Origin: Phil1 sp964600045
GTDB taxonomy: Bacteria; Bacillota; Clostridia; Christensenellales; CAG-138
DNA length: 28,508 bases
Assembly: GCA_964600045.1 (NCBI GenBank)
Contig: CAZRHS010000018.1
Span: 1-28,508, forward strand
Direction of reading: 5' to 3'
The position numbers were made by a program, and so were the translations under genes. This document shows, piece after piece, positions 1-7,041 of the stretch (position 1 is the first letter of the stretch; every line of letters starts with the position of its first letter). The notes under the pieces are model-generated. The model saw nothing but the letters and a program-made list of their open reading frames with translations, was not told the DNA's origin and searched no databases.

Positions 1-40
1 GAAAAGAGAGCCGCCCCGAAGGGCAGCTCCCTGTTTTTTT
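1..40 (-). terminator. Intrinsic terminator of gdhA
   Basis: Read on the minus strand, GAGCTGCCC-TTCG-GGGCGGCTC (29 down to 8) folds into a 9-bp stem with one G-U pair and a very stable c(UUCG)g tetraloop. It is followed by TCTCTTTTC up to the window edge. The plus-strand copy has a C-A mismatch, so the minus direction is favoured. It lies just past the gdhA stop codon. The T-tract may continue outside the window. Confidence 0.8.
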
Positions 41-62
41 ATTGGGTTATATTTGGGGGTTA

Positions 63-1409
63 TCAGACGATACCCTGAGCCATCATGGCGTCGGCAACCT
101 TCTTGAAACCGGCGATGTTGGCACCGGCTACCAGGTTGTAACCAAGACCGGCTTCCTCAGCAGCCTGTACGGAGGCAGCATGGATGTTGATCATGATGTG
201 ATGCAGCTTCTCATCAACCTCTTCGGGCTTCCAGGTCAGGCGCTCGGAGTTCTGGCTCATCTCGAGACCGGAAACAGCAACGCCGCCGGCGTTAACAGCC
301 TTGGAAGGAGCAACAACCAGACCCTTGTCCATCAGGAAGTACAGAGCTTCGTTGGTGGTGGGCATGTTGGCAACTTCGATGTAGTACTTCAGGCCGTTGG
401 CGACCATCTGCTCGGCTTCCTTCATGCCGATCTCGTTCTGGTAGGCGCAAGGCATGCAAACATCAACCTTCTGGCCCCAGGGCTTCTGGCCGGGGAAGAA
501 CTGTACGCCAAACTTGTCGGCATAGTCCTGAACCTTGTTGCGGCCGCTGTTGCGCATCTCGAGCATGTAGCTGATCTTCTCTTCGGTGGCTATGCCATCG
601 GGATCGTAGATGTAACCATCGGGGCCGGCCAGGGTAACAACCTTAGCGCCCAGCTGAGCAGCCTTCTTGCAAACGCCCCAAGCAACGTTGCCGAAGCCGG
701 AGATAGCAATGGTCTTGCCCTCGATCTTGTCGTTCTCATGCTTGAGAACTTCGCAGAGATAATAAACCGCACCGTAACCGGTAGCTTCGGGACGGAAGGG
801 GCTGCCGCCGAAGGAAGGAGCCTTGCCGGTAAGCACGCCGTTCTCATAAGCACCGCGGATGCGCTTATACTGGCCGAACAGATAGCCGATCTCGCGGCCG
901 CCTACGCCGATATCACCGGCGGGAACGTCCACGTTGGGACCGATGTGGCGCTGGAGCTCAGTCATGAAGCTCTGGCAGAAACGCATGATCTCGGCATCGC
1001 TCTTGCCGTTGGGATCAAAGTCGCTGCCGCCCTTGCCGCCGCCCATGGGCAGGCTGGTCAGGCTGTTCTTAAAGGTCTGCTCGAAACCAAGGAATTTCAT
1101 AACGGACAGGGTTACGTGAGAAGCAAAGCGCAGGCCTCCCTTGTAGGGGCCGATGGCGCTGTTGAACTGCACGCGGAAGCCACGGTTGATGTTCACCTTA
1201 CCGGCATCATCCACCCAGGGTACGCGGAACTCTATTACACGCTCGGGCTCGACAAGGCGCTCAAGCAGACCGGCCTTCTGATATTCCGGATGCTGATCGA
1301 TAACGGTCTCAAGGGACTTGAGGACCTCTTCTACGGTCTGAAGAAACTCAGGCTCGTTCTTGTCGCGCTTTTGAACCTTCTCCAGGACTTCCTGAATGTA
1401 CGCGTTCAT
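63..1409 (-). CDS. gdhA: NADP-type glutamate dehydrogenase
   Basis: Hexameric glutamate dehydrogenase, 448 aa, the usual length for the bacterial NADP-dependent class. It interconverts 2-oxoglutarate plus ammonium and glutamate in the cytoplasm. Visible motifs are the substrate region around GPYKGGLRF (87-95), the catalytic-lysine motif PMGGGKGGSDFDP with Lys126, the catalytic Asp165 in VPAGDIGVGGREIGYL, and the dinucleotide-binding loop SGFGNVAWG. The start is set by a GGAGG ribosome binding site 8 bases upstream. The gene stands alone between its own promoter and terminator. Its codon use differs from the neighbours: isoleucine is ATC or ATT where I checked, while the rest of the window prefers ATA, which suggests very high expression. 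NADP rather than NAD use is inferred from overall similarity to the NADP class. Confidence 0.96.
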   Translation of the reverse strand: MNAYIQEVLEKVQKRDKNEPEFLQTVEEVLKSLETVIDQHPEYQKAGLLERLVEPERVIEFRVPWVDDAGKVNINRGFRVQFNSAIGPYKGGLRFASHVTLSVMKFLGFEQTFKNSLTSLPMGGGKGGSDFDPNGKSDAEIMRFCQSFMTELQRHIGPNVDVPAGDIGVGGREIGYLFGQYKRIRGAYENGVLTGKAPSFGGSPFRPEATGYGAVYYLCEVLKHENDKIEGKTIAISGFGNVAWGVCKKAAQLGAKVVTLAGPDGYIYDPDGIATEEKISYMLEMRNSGRNKVQDYADKFGVQFFPGQKPWGQKVDVCMPCAYQNEIGMKEAEQMVANGLKYYIEVANMPTTNEALYFLMDKGLVVAPSKAVNAGGVAVSGLEMSQNSERLTWKPEEVDEKLHHIMINIHAASVQAAEEAGLGYNLVAGANIAGFKKVADAMMAQGIV

Positions 1410-1446
1410 TGTAGTACCTCCAAATATAAATTATGCTTTTTTGGTC

Positions 1447-1479
1447 GTGCGGATAAGGCATATCTTCACCAATCCGCAC
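1447..1479 (-). promoter_or_regulatory. Stem-loop at the 5' end of the gdhA leader
   Basis: GTGCGGAT (1447-1454) and ATCCGCAC (1472-1479) form a perfect 8-bp inverted repeat with a 17-base loop. The stem begins where the gdhA transcript is predicted to start (about 1480, set by the -10 box at 1492-1487). It could be a 5'-terminal mRNA-stabilising hairpin or a binding site for a regulator. The repeat is seen directly; the role is inferred. Confidence 0.5.
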
Positions 1480-1486
1480 CTAACTA

Positions 1487-1515
1487 ATCATAAATCTAAG
1501 GTACAACAATGTCAA
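1487..1515 (-). promoter_or_regulatory. Sigma-A-type promoter of gdhA
   Basis: On the minus strand, a consensus TTGACA (1515-1510) is separated by exactly 17 bases from TATGAT (1492-1487). This is the best promoter match in the window and fits a strongly expressed gdhA. The predicted leader is about 70 bases. Confidence 0.8.
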
Positions 1516-1616
1516 GCCAAATGTACGTTATATCCCGCCTTTTTTGTTAATTTCTTGTTAGGATTGCGTATGTTCTCACAAAGGCATTCAGCCTTCGCGC
1601 GGGTCAATAAATTATC

Positions 1617-1645
1617 TGTACTATGAGGGGCGTTTGGATTATAAT
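1617..1645 (+). promoter_or_regulatory. Possible promoter of the MFS-radC-mutase-MATE operon
   Basis: A consensus TATAAT at 1640-1645 lies 40 bases before the MFS start. The best -35 at 17-base spacing is TGTACT (1617-1622), a weak match. The rest of 1516-1685 shows no coding potential and nothing else I can name. Confidence 0.4.
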
Positions 1646-1685
1646 TAAGTGTGTAATCATTTCTTCATGCACTAGGAGGGTATTT

Positions 1686-2990
1686 ATGCAATCTATGGCA
1701 GAGCGCAGCAATAAGCGCTTCACCAAAGCCGAAAAGTCGTGGATAATGTACGACTGGGCGAACTCCGTTTACGCAACGAACATAATGGCCGCTATCTTCC
1801 CCATCTATTTCGCCATGCAGGCGGACGAAACCGGCAACAAGCTTTACGGTTTTGCCGTAAGCGCGGCGGCGCTGGTGGTTGCCGTGCTCGCGCCCATACT
1901 CGGCGCCATAGGCGATTTTTCCGGCATGAAGAAAAAGCTGTTTTCGGCATTTCTTGTACTCGGCCTTGTTTTCACGGCGGTTATGGCCGTTTTTGAAAAC
2001 TGGCAGCTTATGCTTATAGGCTATATCATATCCCGCATAGGCTTCTCCGGCAGCTGTTTATTCTATGATTCCTTCCTAACCGATGTTACAACGCCCGATC
2101 GCATGGACCGCGTTTCCTCCTGGGGATACGCCATGGGCTACATTGGCGGCAGCACCATTCCCTTCGTTATATCCATTATAATAATGCTTGTTATGGGTCA
2201 AAGCGTGCTTTCCTATAAGATTGCCATTCTGATAGTTGTTTTCTGGTGGGGACTTTTCAGCATTCCTTTCATTAAGAATGTAAATCAGAAATACAGCGTG
2301 GAGGACGCTCCCAAGGCCCTTGCAAAAGAGGCCTTCCGCAACGCGTGGAAAACATTCAAGGATATTCTTAAGGACAAAAAGATACTGTTCTTCATAATCG
2401 CTTACTTCTTCTATATAGACGGCGTGGATACGATAATATCCATGGCCACGAACTACGGCGAAACACTGGGCCTTGGCACAATAGGCATGATACTGGCCCT
2501 TCTTGTTACGCAGATAGTTGCCGTTCCCTTCAGCATACTTTTCGGCAAGCTTGCCAAAAAGGTTGGTGCCATGAAGATGATAACCATAGCCGTGTGCATA
2601 TACTTTGTTATAACCATAATCGGCTTCTTCATGGGCTTTAATATTGAGCAGGCGGAGCTTACCGGCGGCGATACCAAAGCCGCGCTTAAACTTAGCAGCA
2701 CGCTTTTCTGGGTACTTGCAACGCTTGTGGGCACGGTGCAGGGCGGCATACAGGCGCTTTCCCGCAGCTACTTCGGCCAGCTTATTCCGCCCGAACGTTC
2801 AAACGAATACTACGGTTTCCTTGATATATTCGGCAAATTCTCCTGCGTTATAGGCCCCGCGCTTTACGCGCTTACCTATTCCTCAACCGGCAGGGCATCG
2901 CTTGGCATACTCAGCCTTATACTGCTGTTCTTAGGCGGCATAATAGCCCTGTTCATGGGCCGCAAATACATGAAGGCAGAGGAAAACTAA
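1686..2990 (+). CDS. MFS transporter, UMF1/Atg22-like family
   Basis: Multi-spanning membrane protein of 434 aa with about 12 hydrophobic segments. The N-terminal sequence YDWANSVYATNI is typical of the UMF1 (vacuole effluxer Atg22-like) branch of the major facilitator superfamily, whose eukaryotic member exports amino acids. The substrate here is unknown. I chose ATG 1686 because AGGAGGG (1674-1680) sits 5 bases upstream. The frame remains open back to 1623, but that stretch contains the -10 box and has no ribosome binding site. It is the first gene of a tightly packed operon: radC starts 1 base after its stop. Family assignment is firm, transported substrate is not. Confidence 0.85.
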   Translation: MQSMAERSNKRFTKAEKSWIMYDWANSVYATNIMAAIFPIYFAMQADETGNKLYGFAVSAAALVVAVLAPILGAIGDFSGMKKKLFSAFLVLGLVFTAVMAVFENWQLMLIGYIISRIGFSGSCLFYDSFLTDVTTPDRMDRVSSWGYAMGYIGGSTIPFVISIIIMLVMGQSVLSYKIAILIVVFWWGLFSIPFIKNVNQKYSVEDAPKALAKEAFRNAWKTFKDILKDKKILFFIIAYFFYIDGVDTIISMATNYGETLGLGTIGMILALLVTQIVAVPFSILFGKLAKKVGAMKMITIAVCIYFVITIIGFFMGFNIEQAELTGGDTKAALKLSSTLFWVLATLVGTVQGGIQALSRSYFGQLIPPERSNEYYGFLDIFGKFSCVIGPALYALTYSSTGRASLGILSLILLFLGGIIALFMGRKYMKAEEN

Positions 2991-2991
2991 G

Positions 2992-3714
2992 GTGGAAGGG
3001 CACCGGGGGCACAGGCAAAGGCTTAGGGAAAGCTTTATGGCGGGCGGCGCGAAGGCAATGCCGGAGCACCAGCTGCTTGAGCTTTTGCTTACCTATGCCA
3101 TTCCAAGGCAGGATGTTAACCCGATAGCGCATGAGCTTATGGCGCGCTACGGTTCGCTTGCGGCCGTGCTGCGCGCGGACATAGCGGAGCTGAAAAGCGT
3201 TGACGGCATAGGCGAAAACGCGGCGGTGCTTATTTCACTTGCGGGAGCCATGAGAGGCATAAGCGAAAAGCCCCGCAAAAAGCAGCGGCTTGACAACCCC
3301 GAAAAGGCCGCCAACTACTGCGCGCGCCTTCTTAAGCCGCATAAATACGAGGCCATGTACCTTGTTTCGCTGGACAGCGGACTAAAGCCCGTTCACGAGG
3401 ACCTTGTATCAAGCGGCACCATAGACCAAAGCACGGTATATCCGCGCATAATAGCCGAATGCGCGCTAAGGCACGCGGCGGCGTACGCTATGCTGTGCCA
3501 TAATCACCCAAGCGGCAATTCTTCCCCGTCCGGTGAGGATATTGCCATGACCAAAACCATATTCTCTGCCCTTTCGGGCATAGGAATACAGCTTTATGAC
3601 CACATTATTGTGGGCGAATCAAGCGCCTACAGCATGGCGCGCGGGGTATCCGTTCCCCTTAATGAAGAACGGAATTGCGAAGAAACGGAGGAAATTTCAA
3701 ATGAGCAGCATTAA
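2992..3714 (+). CDS. radC: RadC/JAB-domain protein
   Basis: 240-aa RadC family (DUF2466) protein. The N-terminal part contains a helix-hairpin-helix-like segment (about 60-85, with DGIGENAA). The C-terminal half is a JAB/MPN metalloprotease-like domain with the motif HxHPSG(x)PSxxD, metal ligands His170, His172 and Asp183. The historical link to DNA repair in E. coli is doubtful, and the biochemical activity of the family is unsettled. The GTG start at 2992 has AGAGGA (2978-2983) inside the end of the MFS gene, so translation is probably coupled. The 3' end overlaps the next gene by 14 bases. Most predicted RadC proteins have 220-240 aa, so the gene looks intact. Confidence 0.9.
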   Translation: MEGHRGHRQRLRESFMAGGAKAMPEHQLLELLLTYAIPRQDVNPIAHELMARYGSLAAVLRADIAELKSVDGIGENAAVLISLAGAMRGISEKPRKKQRLDNPEKAANYCARLLKPHKYEAMYLVSLDSGLKPVHEDLVSSGTIDQSTVYPRIIAECALRHAAAYAMLCHNHPSGNSSPSGEDIAMTKTIFSALSGIGIQLYDHIIVGESSAYSMARGVSVPLNEERNCEETEEISNEQH

Positions 3715-5449
3715 TTGCCGCGATGAATACACCCGCTGGCTTAACGCCCGTGGGCTTGAGCCGCAGCTTAAGGCGGAGCTTGAGGCAATAGCGCAGAACC
3801 CCGGCGAAATAGAGGAGCGCTTTTATACCGAGCTTGAATTCGGCACGGCGGGCCTTAGGGGAATACTGGGCGCGGGCACAAACCGCATGAACGCGCGCGT
3901 TATAAAGCGGGCAACCCTTGGTTTAAGCGACTATATATTAACATTTGAGGGCGGCGCCGAAAGAGGCGTTGCAATAGCGTACGACTCCCGCCGCATGAGC
4001 CGGGAATTTGCCACGGAGGCCGCGCTTACGCTCTGCGCAATGGGCATACACGCGTATCTTTACGATTCTCTGCGCCCCGTACCCATGCTTTCATACATGG
4101 TGCGCAGGCTTAAATGCATAGCCGGCATTGTTATAACCGCAAGCCATAACCCGCCCGAGTACAACGGCTATAAGGTATATTGGCAGGACGGCGGCCAGGC
4201 AGGCCCCGCACAGGCGCAGGCTATATACGAATTTATACAAAAGCGCGACTATTTCGCCGGCCCAGAGATGAGCTTAGCTGAAGCCGAGTCCTCCGGCCTT
4301 CTTACATGGCTTAGCGAAAAGGATGATGAGGATTATTATCGCGACACGCTTTCCGTTATGCAGCGGCCGGAGCTTGTTAAGGAGCGCGGGCATGAGCTGA
4401 GGCTTGTGTATACCCCGCTTCACGGCAGCGGAAACAAGCCCGTGCAGAACATACTTAAGCTTGCGGGAATAGAGAACGTGAGCGTTGTTGAGGAGCAGCG
4501 CGAGCCGGACGGAAACTTCCCCACGGTAACCGCCCCCAACCCGGAGGATCCAAAGGCGTTTACGCTTGCGATGAGCCTTGCGGACAAGGTGCATGCGGAT
4601 GCCATAATAGCAACCGACCCCGATTCGGACAGAATGGGCCTTGCCGTGCGCGAAAAGAGCGGAAAATTCCGCGTGCTTACGGGCAACAAAATAGGCAGTC
4701 TGCTTCTTTATTATATTCTGAGCGCCATGAAGGAGCGCGGTACGCTCCCCGCGGACGGCTTTGCCGTTAAGAGCATCGTAAGCACCCGCCTTGCCGATGC
4801 CGTATGCGCGCGCTTCGGCGTTAAGCTTATGGCCACGCCCACGGGCTTCCGCTTTATAAGCGAGCTTATAGAAAAAAGCCATACCGTGCCTAACTTCGGC
4901 ACGTTCATATTCGGCTTTGAGGAAAGCTACGGTTTCCTTGCCGGCGGCTTCGCGCGCGATAAGGATGCCGTTTGCGCGGCCATGCTTGCCGCGGAGGCTT
5001 GCGTATATTATGCATCCATGGGCAAAACGCTTAGCGATGCTTTGAGCGAGATAGAATCCGTATGCGGCTGCCATAACGAGGCCGTGAAGAGCTATACTCT
5101 TTCCGGCAAAGAGGGCATTGAGCGAATAGCCGGCGCCATGGCCGCCATAAGGGAAAATCCCCCGCTCCGCTTTGCGGGAACGGACGTTGAAATATTCGAG
5201 GATATGCGCTCCGGAGAAGCGTATAACTATGCCGAAAAATCTAAAGCCGAGTGCGAGGTTACGGGCATGAACGCCGTCCGCTTCCTGCTTAAGGACGGTT
5301 CATGGATATGCGTGCGCCCGAGCGGCACCGAGCCCAAGCTTAAGCTATATATAGGCGCGGTATCCGAAACAAACGAAAAAACGGATGCCAAGCTTGCCGC
5401 TTTGATGGCCGATATTGACGATAAGCTTACAGCACTTTTGAAAGGATAA
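3701..5449 (+). CDS. Phosphoglucomutase/phosphomannomutase (alpha-D-phosphohexomutase)
   Basis: 582-aa cytoplasmic enzyme of the four-domain alpha-D-phosphohexomutase superfamily, similar to the B. subtilis PgcA type. It should interconvert glucose-1-phosphate and glucose-6-phosphate (possibly also mannose phosphates), feeding UDP-glucose and cell-envelope sugar synthesis. All four active-site loops are visible: phosphoserine loop TASHNPPEYNGY with Ser148, metal loop DPDSDR (306-311), sugar-binding loop GFEESYG, and phosphate-binding loop RPSGTEPK (539-546). ATG 3701 is chosen because GGAGGAAA lies just upstream. A longer frame to 3596 lies inside radC and lacks a ribosome binding site. Start overlaps radC by 14 bases, and the MATE gene follows after 6 bases. 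Sugar specificity is not determined. Confidence 0.93.
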   Translation: MSSINCRDEYTRWLNARGLEPQLKAELEAIAQNPGEIEERFYTELEFGTAGLRGILGAGTNRMNARVIKRATLGLSDYILTFEGGAERGVAIAYDSRRMSREFATEAALTLCAMGIHAYLYDSLRPVPMLSYMVRRLKCIAGIVITASHNPPEYNGYKVYWQDGGQAGPAQAQAIYEFIQKRDYFAGPEMSLAEAESSGLLTWLSEKDDEDYYRDTLSVMQRPELVKERGHELRLVYTPLHGSGNKPVQNILKLAGIENVSVVEEQREPDGNFPTVTAPNPEDPKAFTLAMSLADKVHADAIIATDPDSDRMGLAVREKSGKFRVLTGNKIGSLLLYYILSAMKERGTLPADGFAVKSIVSTRLADAVCARFGVKLMATPTGFRFISELIEKSHTVPNFGTFIFGFEESYGFLAGGFARDKDAVCAAMLAAEACVYYASMGKTLSDALSEIESVCGCHNEAVKSYTLSGKEGIERIAGAMAAIRENPPLRFAGTDVEIFEDMRSGEAYNYAEKSKAECEVTGMNAVRFLLKDGSWICVRPSGTEPKLKLYIGAVSETNEKTDAKLAALMADIDDKLTALLKG

Positions 5450-5455
5450 TTTTTA

Positions 5456-6853
5456 ATGGAGCAAAACGGAGAAACACAGACAAAGTCCGCCACAGCGGCG
5501 GACATTCAGGAAAAGCAATATAAGCGCATGACCACCGGGCGCGTAAGCCGAGTGGTGCTTGCGATGGGCATACCCGCGGTTATAAGCATGCTTGTAACCA
5601 GCATATACAACAGCGCCGACACATATTTTGTTGGTCAGCTTGGCACAAGCGCGTCCGGCGGAGTTGGCGTTGTGTTCTCCCTTATGGGGATTATACAGGC
5701 CGCGGGCTTTACAATAGGCCAGGGCGCAAGCAGCCTTATTTCCCGCCGCCTCGGCGAAAAGGATTACGATAAGGCTAACCGCATAGCGAGCACGGCGCTG
5801 CTGCTTGCCGTGCTTTTCGGCGTGCTTATACTTTGCTTAGGCTTATCGTTCCTTGATCCGCTTATGCGCCTTTTGGGAGCTACGGACACAATGCTTCCTT
5901 ACGCCAGAGCGTACGCCAAGTATATTCTTGTGGGCGCGCCGTTCATGGTTGTGGCCTTTGTTATGAACAATCTGCTGCGCGCGGAGGGCAAGCTTAAATA
6001 CGCCATGGTCGGCATAACCACGGGCGGCATACTCAACATGGTGCTCGATCCCCTATTTATCCATACATTCGCCCTCGGCACGGCGGGCGCCGCCATAGCA
6101 ACGGCATTAAGCCAATTTATAAGCATGTGCATACTGCTTTTTGCCTATGTTCGCCCGAACTTCACCGTTGTTCGCCCGAATGTAAAGCTTATTGAGTTTA
6201 AGCCCCGCATGCTTGCGGACATATTCAAAACGGGTCTCCCCGCCCTGCTCAGGCAGGGACTTGCAAGCGTATCGAGCATTGCATTAAACCGCAGCGCAAT
6301 GGTTTACGGCGATGCCGCAGTTGCGGCAATGAGCATTGTAAGCAAGGTATTCATGCTTATATTCTCAACGGCCCTCGGCCTGGGCCAGGGCTATCAGCCG
6401 GTTGTTGGCTACAACTACGGCGCAAAGAAATACTCCCGCGTTCGCGCGGCGTACAGGTTCACCCTTTTTGTGGGCATAGGCGTAATGACTGCCGCAAGTG
6501 CCGTTGCCTTCGCCTTCGCGCCCCAGATTATAACCGCGTTCTTAAGCTCCGATCCAAGCGTTGTTGAAATAGGCACGCTGGCGCTAAGAATTCAATGCAT
6601 TGCAATGCCAACGGTTCCATTCGTTGTGGTGAACAATATGACGTTCCAGGCGGTCGGCAAGGCGGCCGCGGCAAGCTTCCTTTCCTCCTGCCGCCAGGGA
6701 ATATTCTTTTTGCTGTTCATAGCCGTGCTGCCTCCCCTGCTTCAGCTTACGGGCGTGCAGTGCGCGCAGGCCGCGGCGGATGTGGCCACGCTCCTTGTGG
6801 CCATACCCATGTGCATTTCATTCTTCGCTCATCTGCCCAAAGAGGACGAATAA
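5456..6853 (+). CDS. MATE family multidrug/sodium exporter
   Basis: 465-aa integral membrane protein with about 12 hydrophobic helices in two homologous halves. After a hydrophilic 30-residue N-terminus comes the typical MATE start RVVLAMGIPAVISMLVTSIY with NSADTYFVGQLGTSA. The second half contains GLPALLRQGLASVSS and the conserved GLGQGYQPVVGYNYGAKKY. MATE proteins export cationic drugs or metabolites using Na+ or H+. The substrate is unknown here. AAAGGA about 8 bases upstream supports ATG 5456. It is the last gene of the four-gene operon and is followed by a clear terminator. Confidence 0.92.
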   Translation: MEQNGETQTKSATAADIQEKQYKRMTTGRVSRVVLAMGIPAVISMLVTSIYNSADTYFVGQLGTSASGGVGVVFSLMGIIQAAGFTIGQGASSLISRRLGEKDYDKANRIASTALLLAVLFGVLILCLGLSFLDPLMRLLGATDTMLPYARAYAKYILVGAPFMVVAFVMNNLLRAEGKLKYAMVGITTGGILNMVLDPLFIHTFALGTAGAAIATALSQFISMCILLFAYVRPNFTVVRPNVKLIEFKPRMLADIFKTGLPALLRQGLASVSSIALNRSAMVYGDAAVAAMSIVSKVFMLIFSTALGLGQGYQPVVGYNYGAKKYSRVRAAYRFTLFVGIGVMTAASAVAFAFAPQIITAFLSSDPSVVEIGTLALRIQCIAMPTVPFVVVNNMTFQAVGKAAAASFLSSCRQGIFFLLFIAVLPPLLQLTGVQCAQAAADVATLLVAIPMCISFFAHLPKEDE

Positions 6854-6871
6854 TCAGGAAAAACCAACTAT

Positions 6872-6900
6872 GCCCGGCAGCAGCCAATGCCGGGCTTTTA
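6872..6900 (+). terminator. Intrinsic terminator after the MATE gene
   Basis: GCCCGGCA (6872-6879) and TGCCGGGC (6888-6895) form a perfect 8-bp stem with an 8-base loop, followed at once by TTTTATTAT. It ends the operon starting at 1686. Confidence 0.85.
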
Positions 6901-6978
6901 TTATGGCTGCCGCCCCGCCTAAAAGCGCCGCTTATAGTGCGGCAAACAATAAAAATAAACGAATTTTTGCTTTTTTGC

Positions 6979-7007
6979 TTGTATCCGGGCAAAAGCTAAT
7001 CTATAAT
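6979..7007 (+). promoter_or_regulatory. Promoter of glnN
   Basis: TTGTAT (6979-6984), a 17-base spacer and consensus TATAAT (7002-7007). The predicted start near 7014 gives a leader of about 28 bases with no obvious stem-loop or glutamine-riboswitch-like structure. Confidence 0.7.
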
Positions 7008-7041
7008 ATGATGGTTATTATTATTTGGGAAGGACTAAGCC

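Noticed and set aside
42..1487. Long open frame (481 codons) on the plus strand across gdhA
   Set aside because: It lies exactly opposite a certain gdhA, has no ribosome binding site and no recognisable motifs. Such mirror frames arise from the codon bias of the real gene.
1396..1685. Possible small gene or riboswitch between gdhA and the MFS gene
   Set aside because: The interval holds two promoters and a leader hairpin. The short open frame there overlaps gdhA and lacks a ribosome binding site; no known riboswitch core is recognised.
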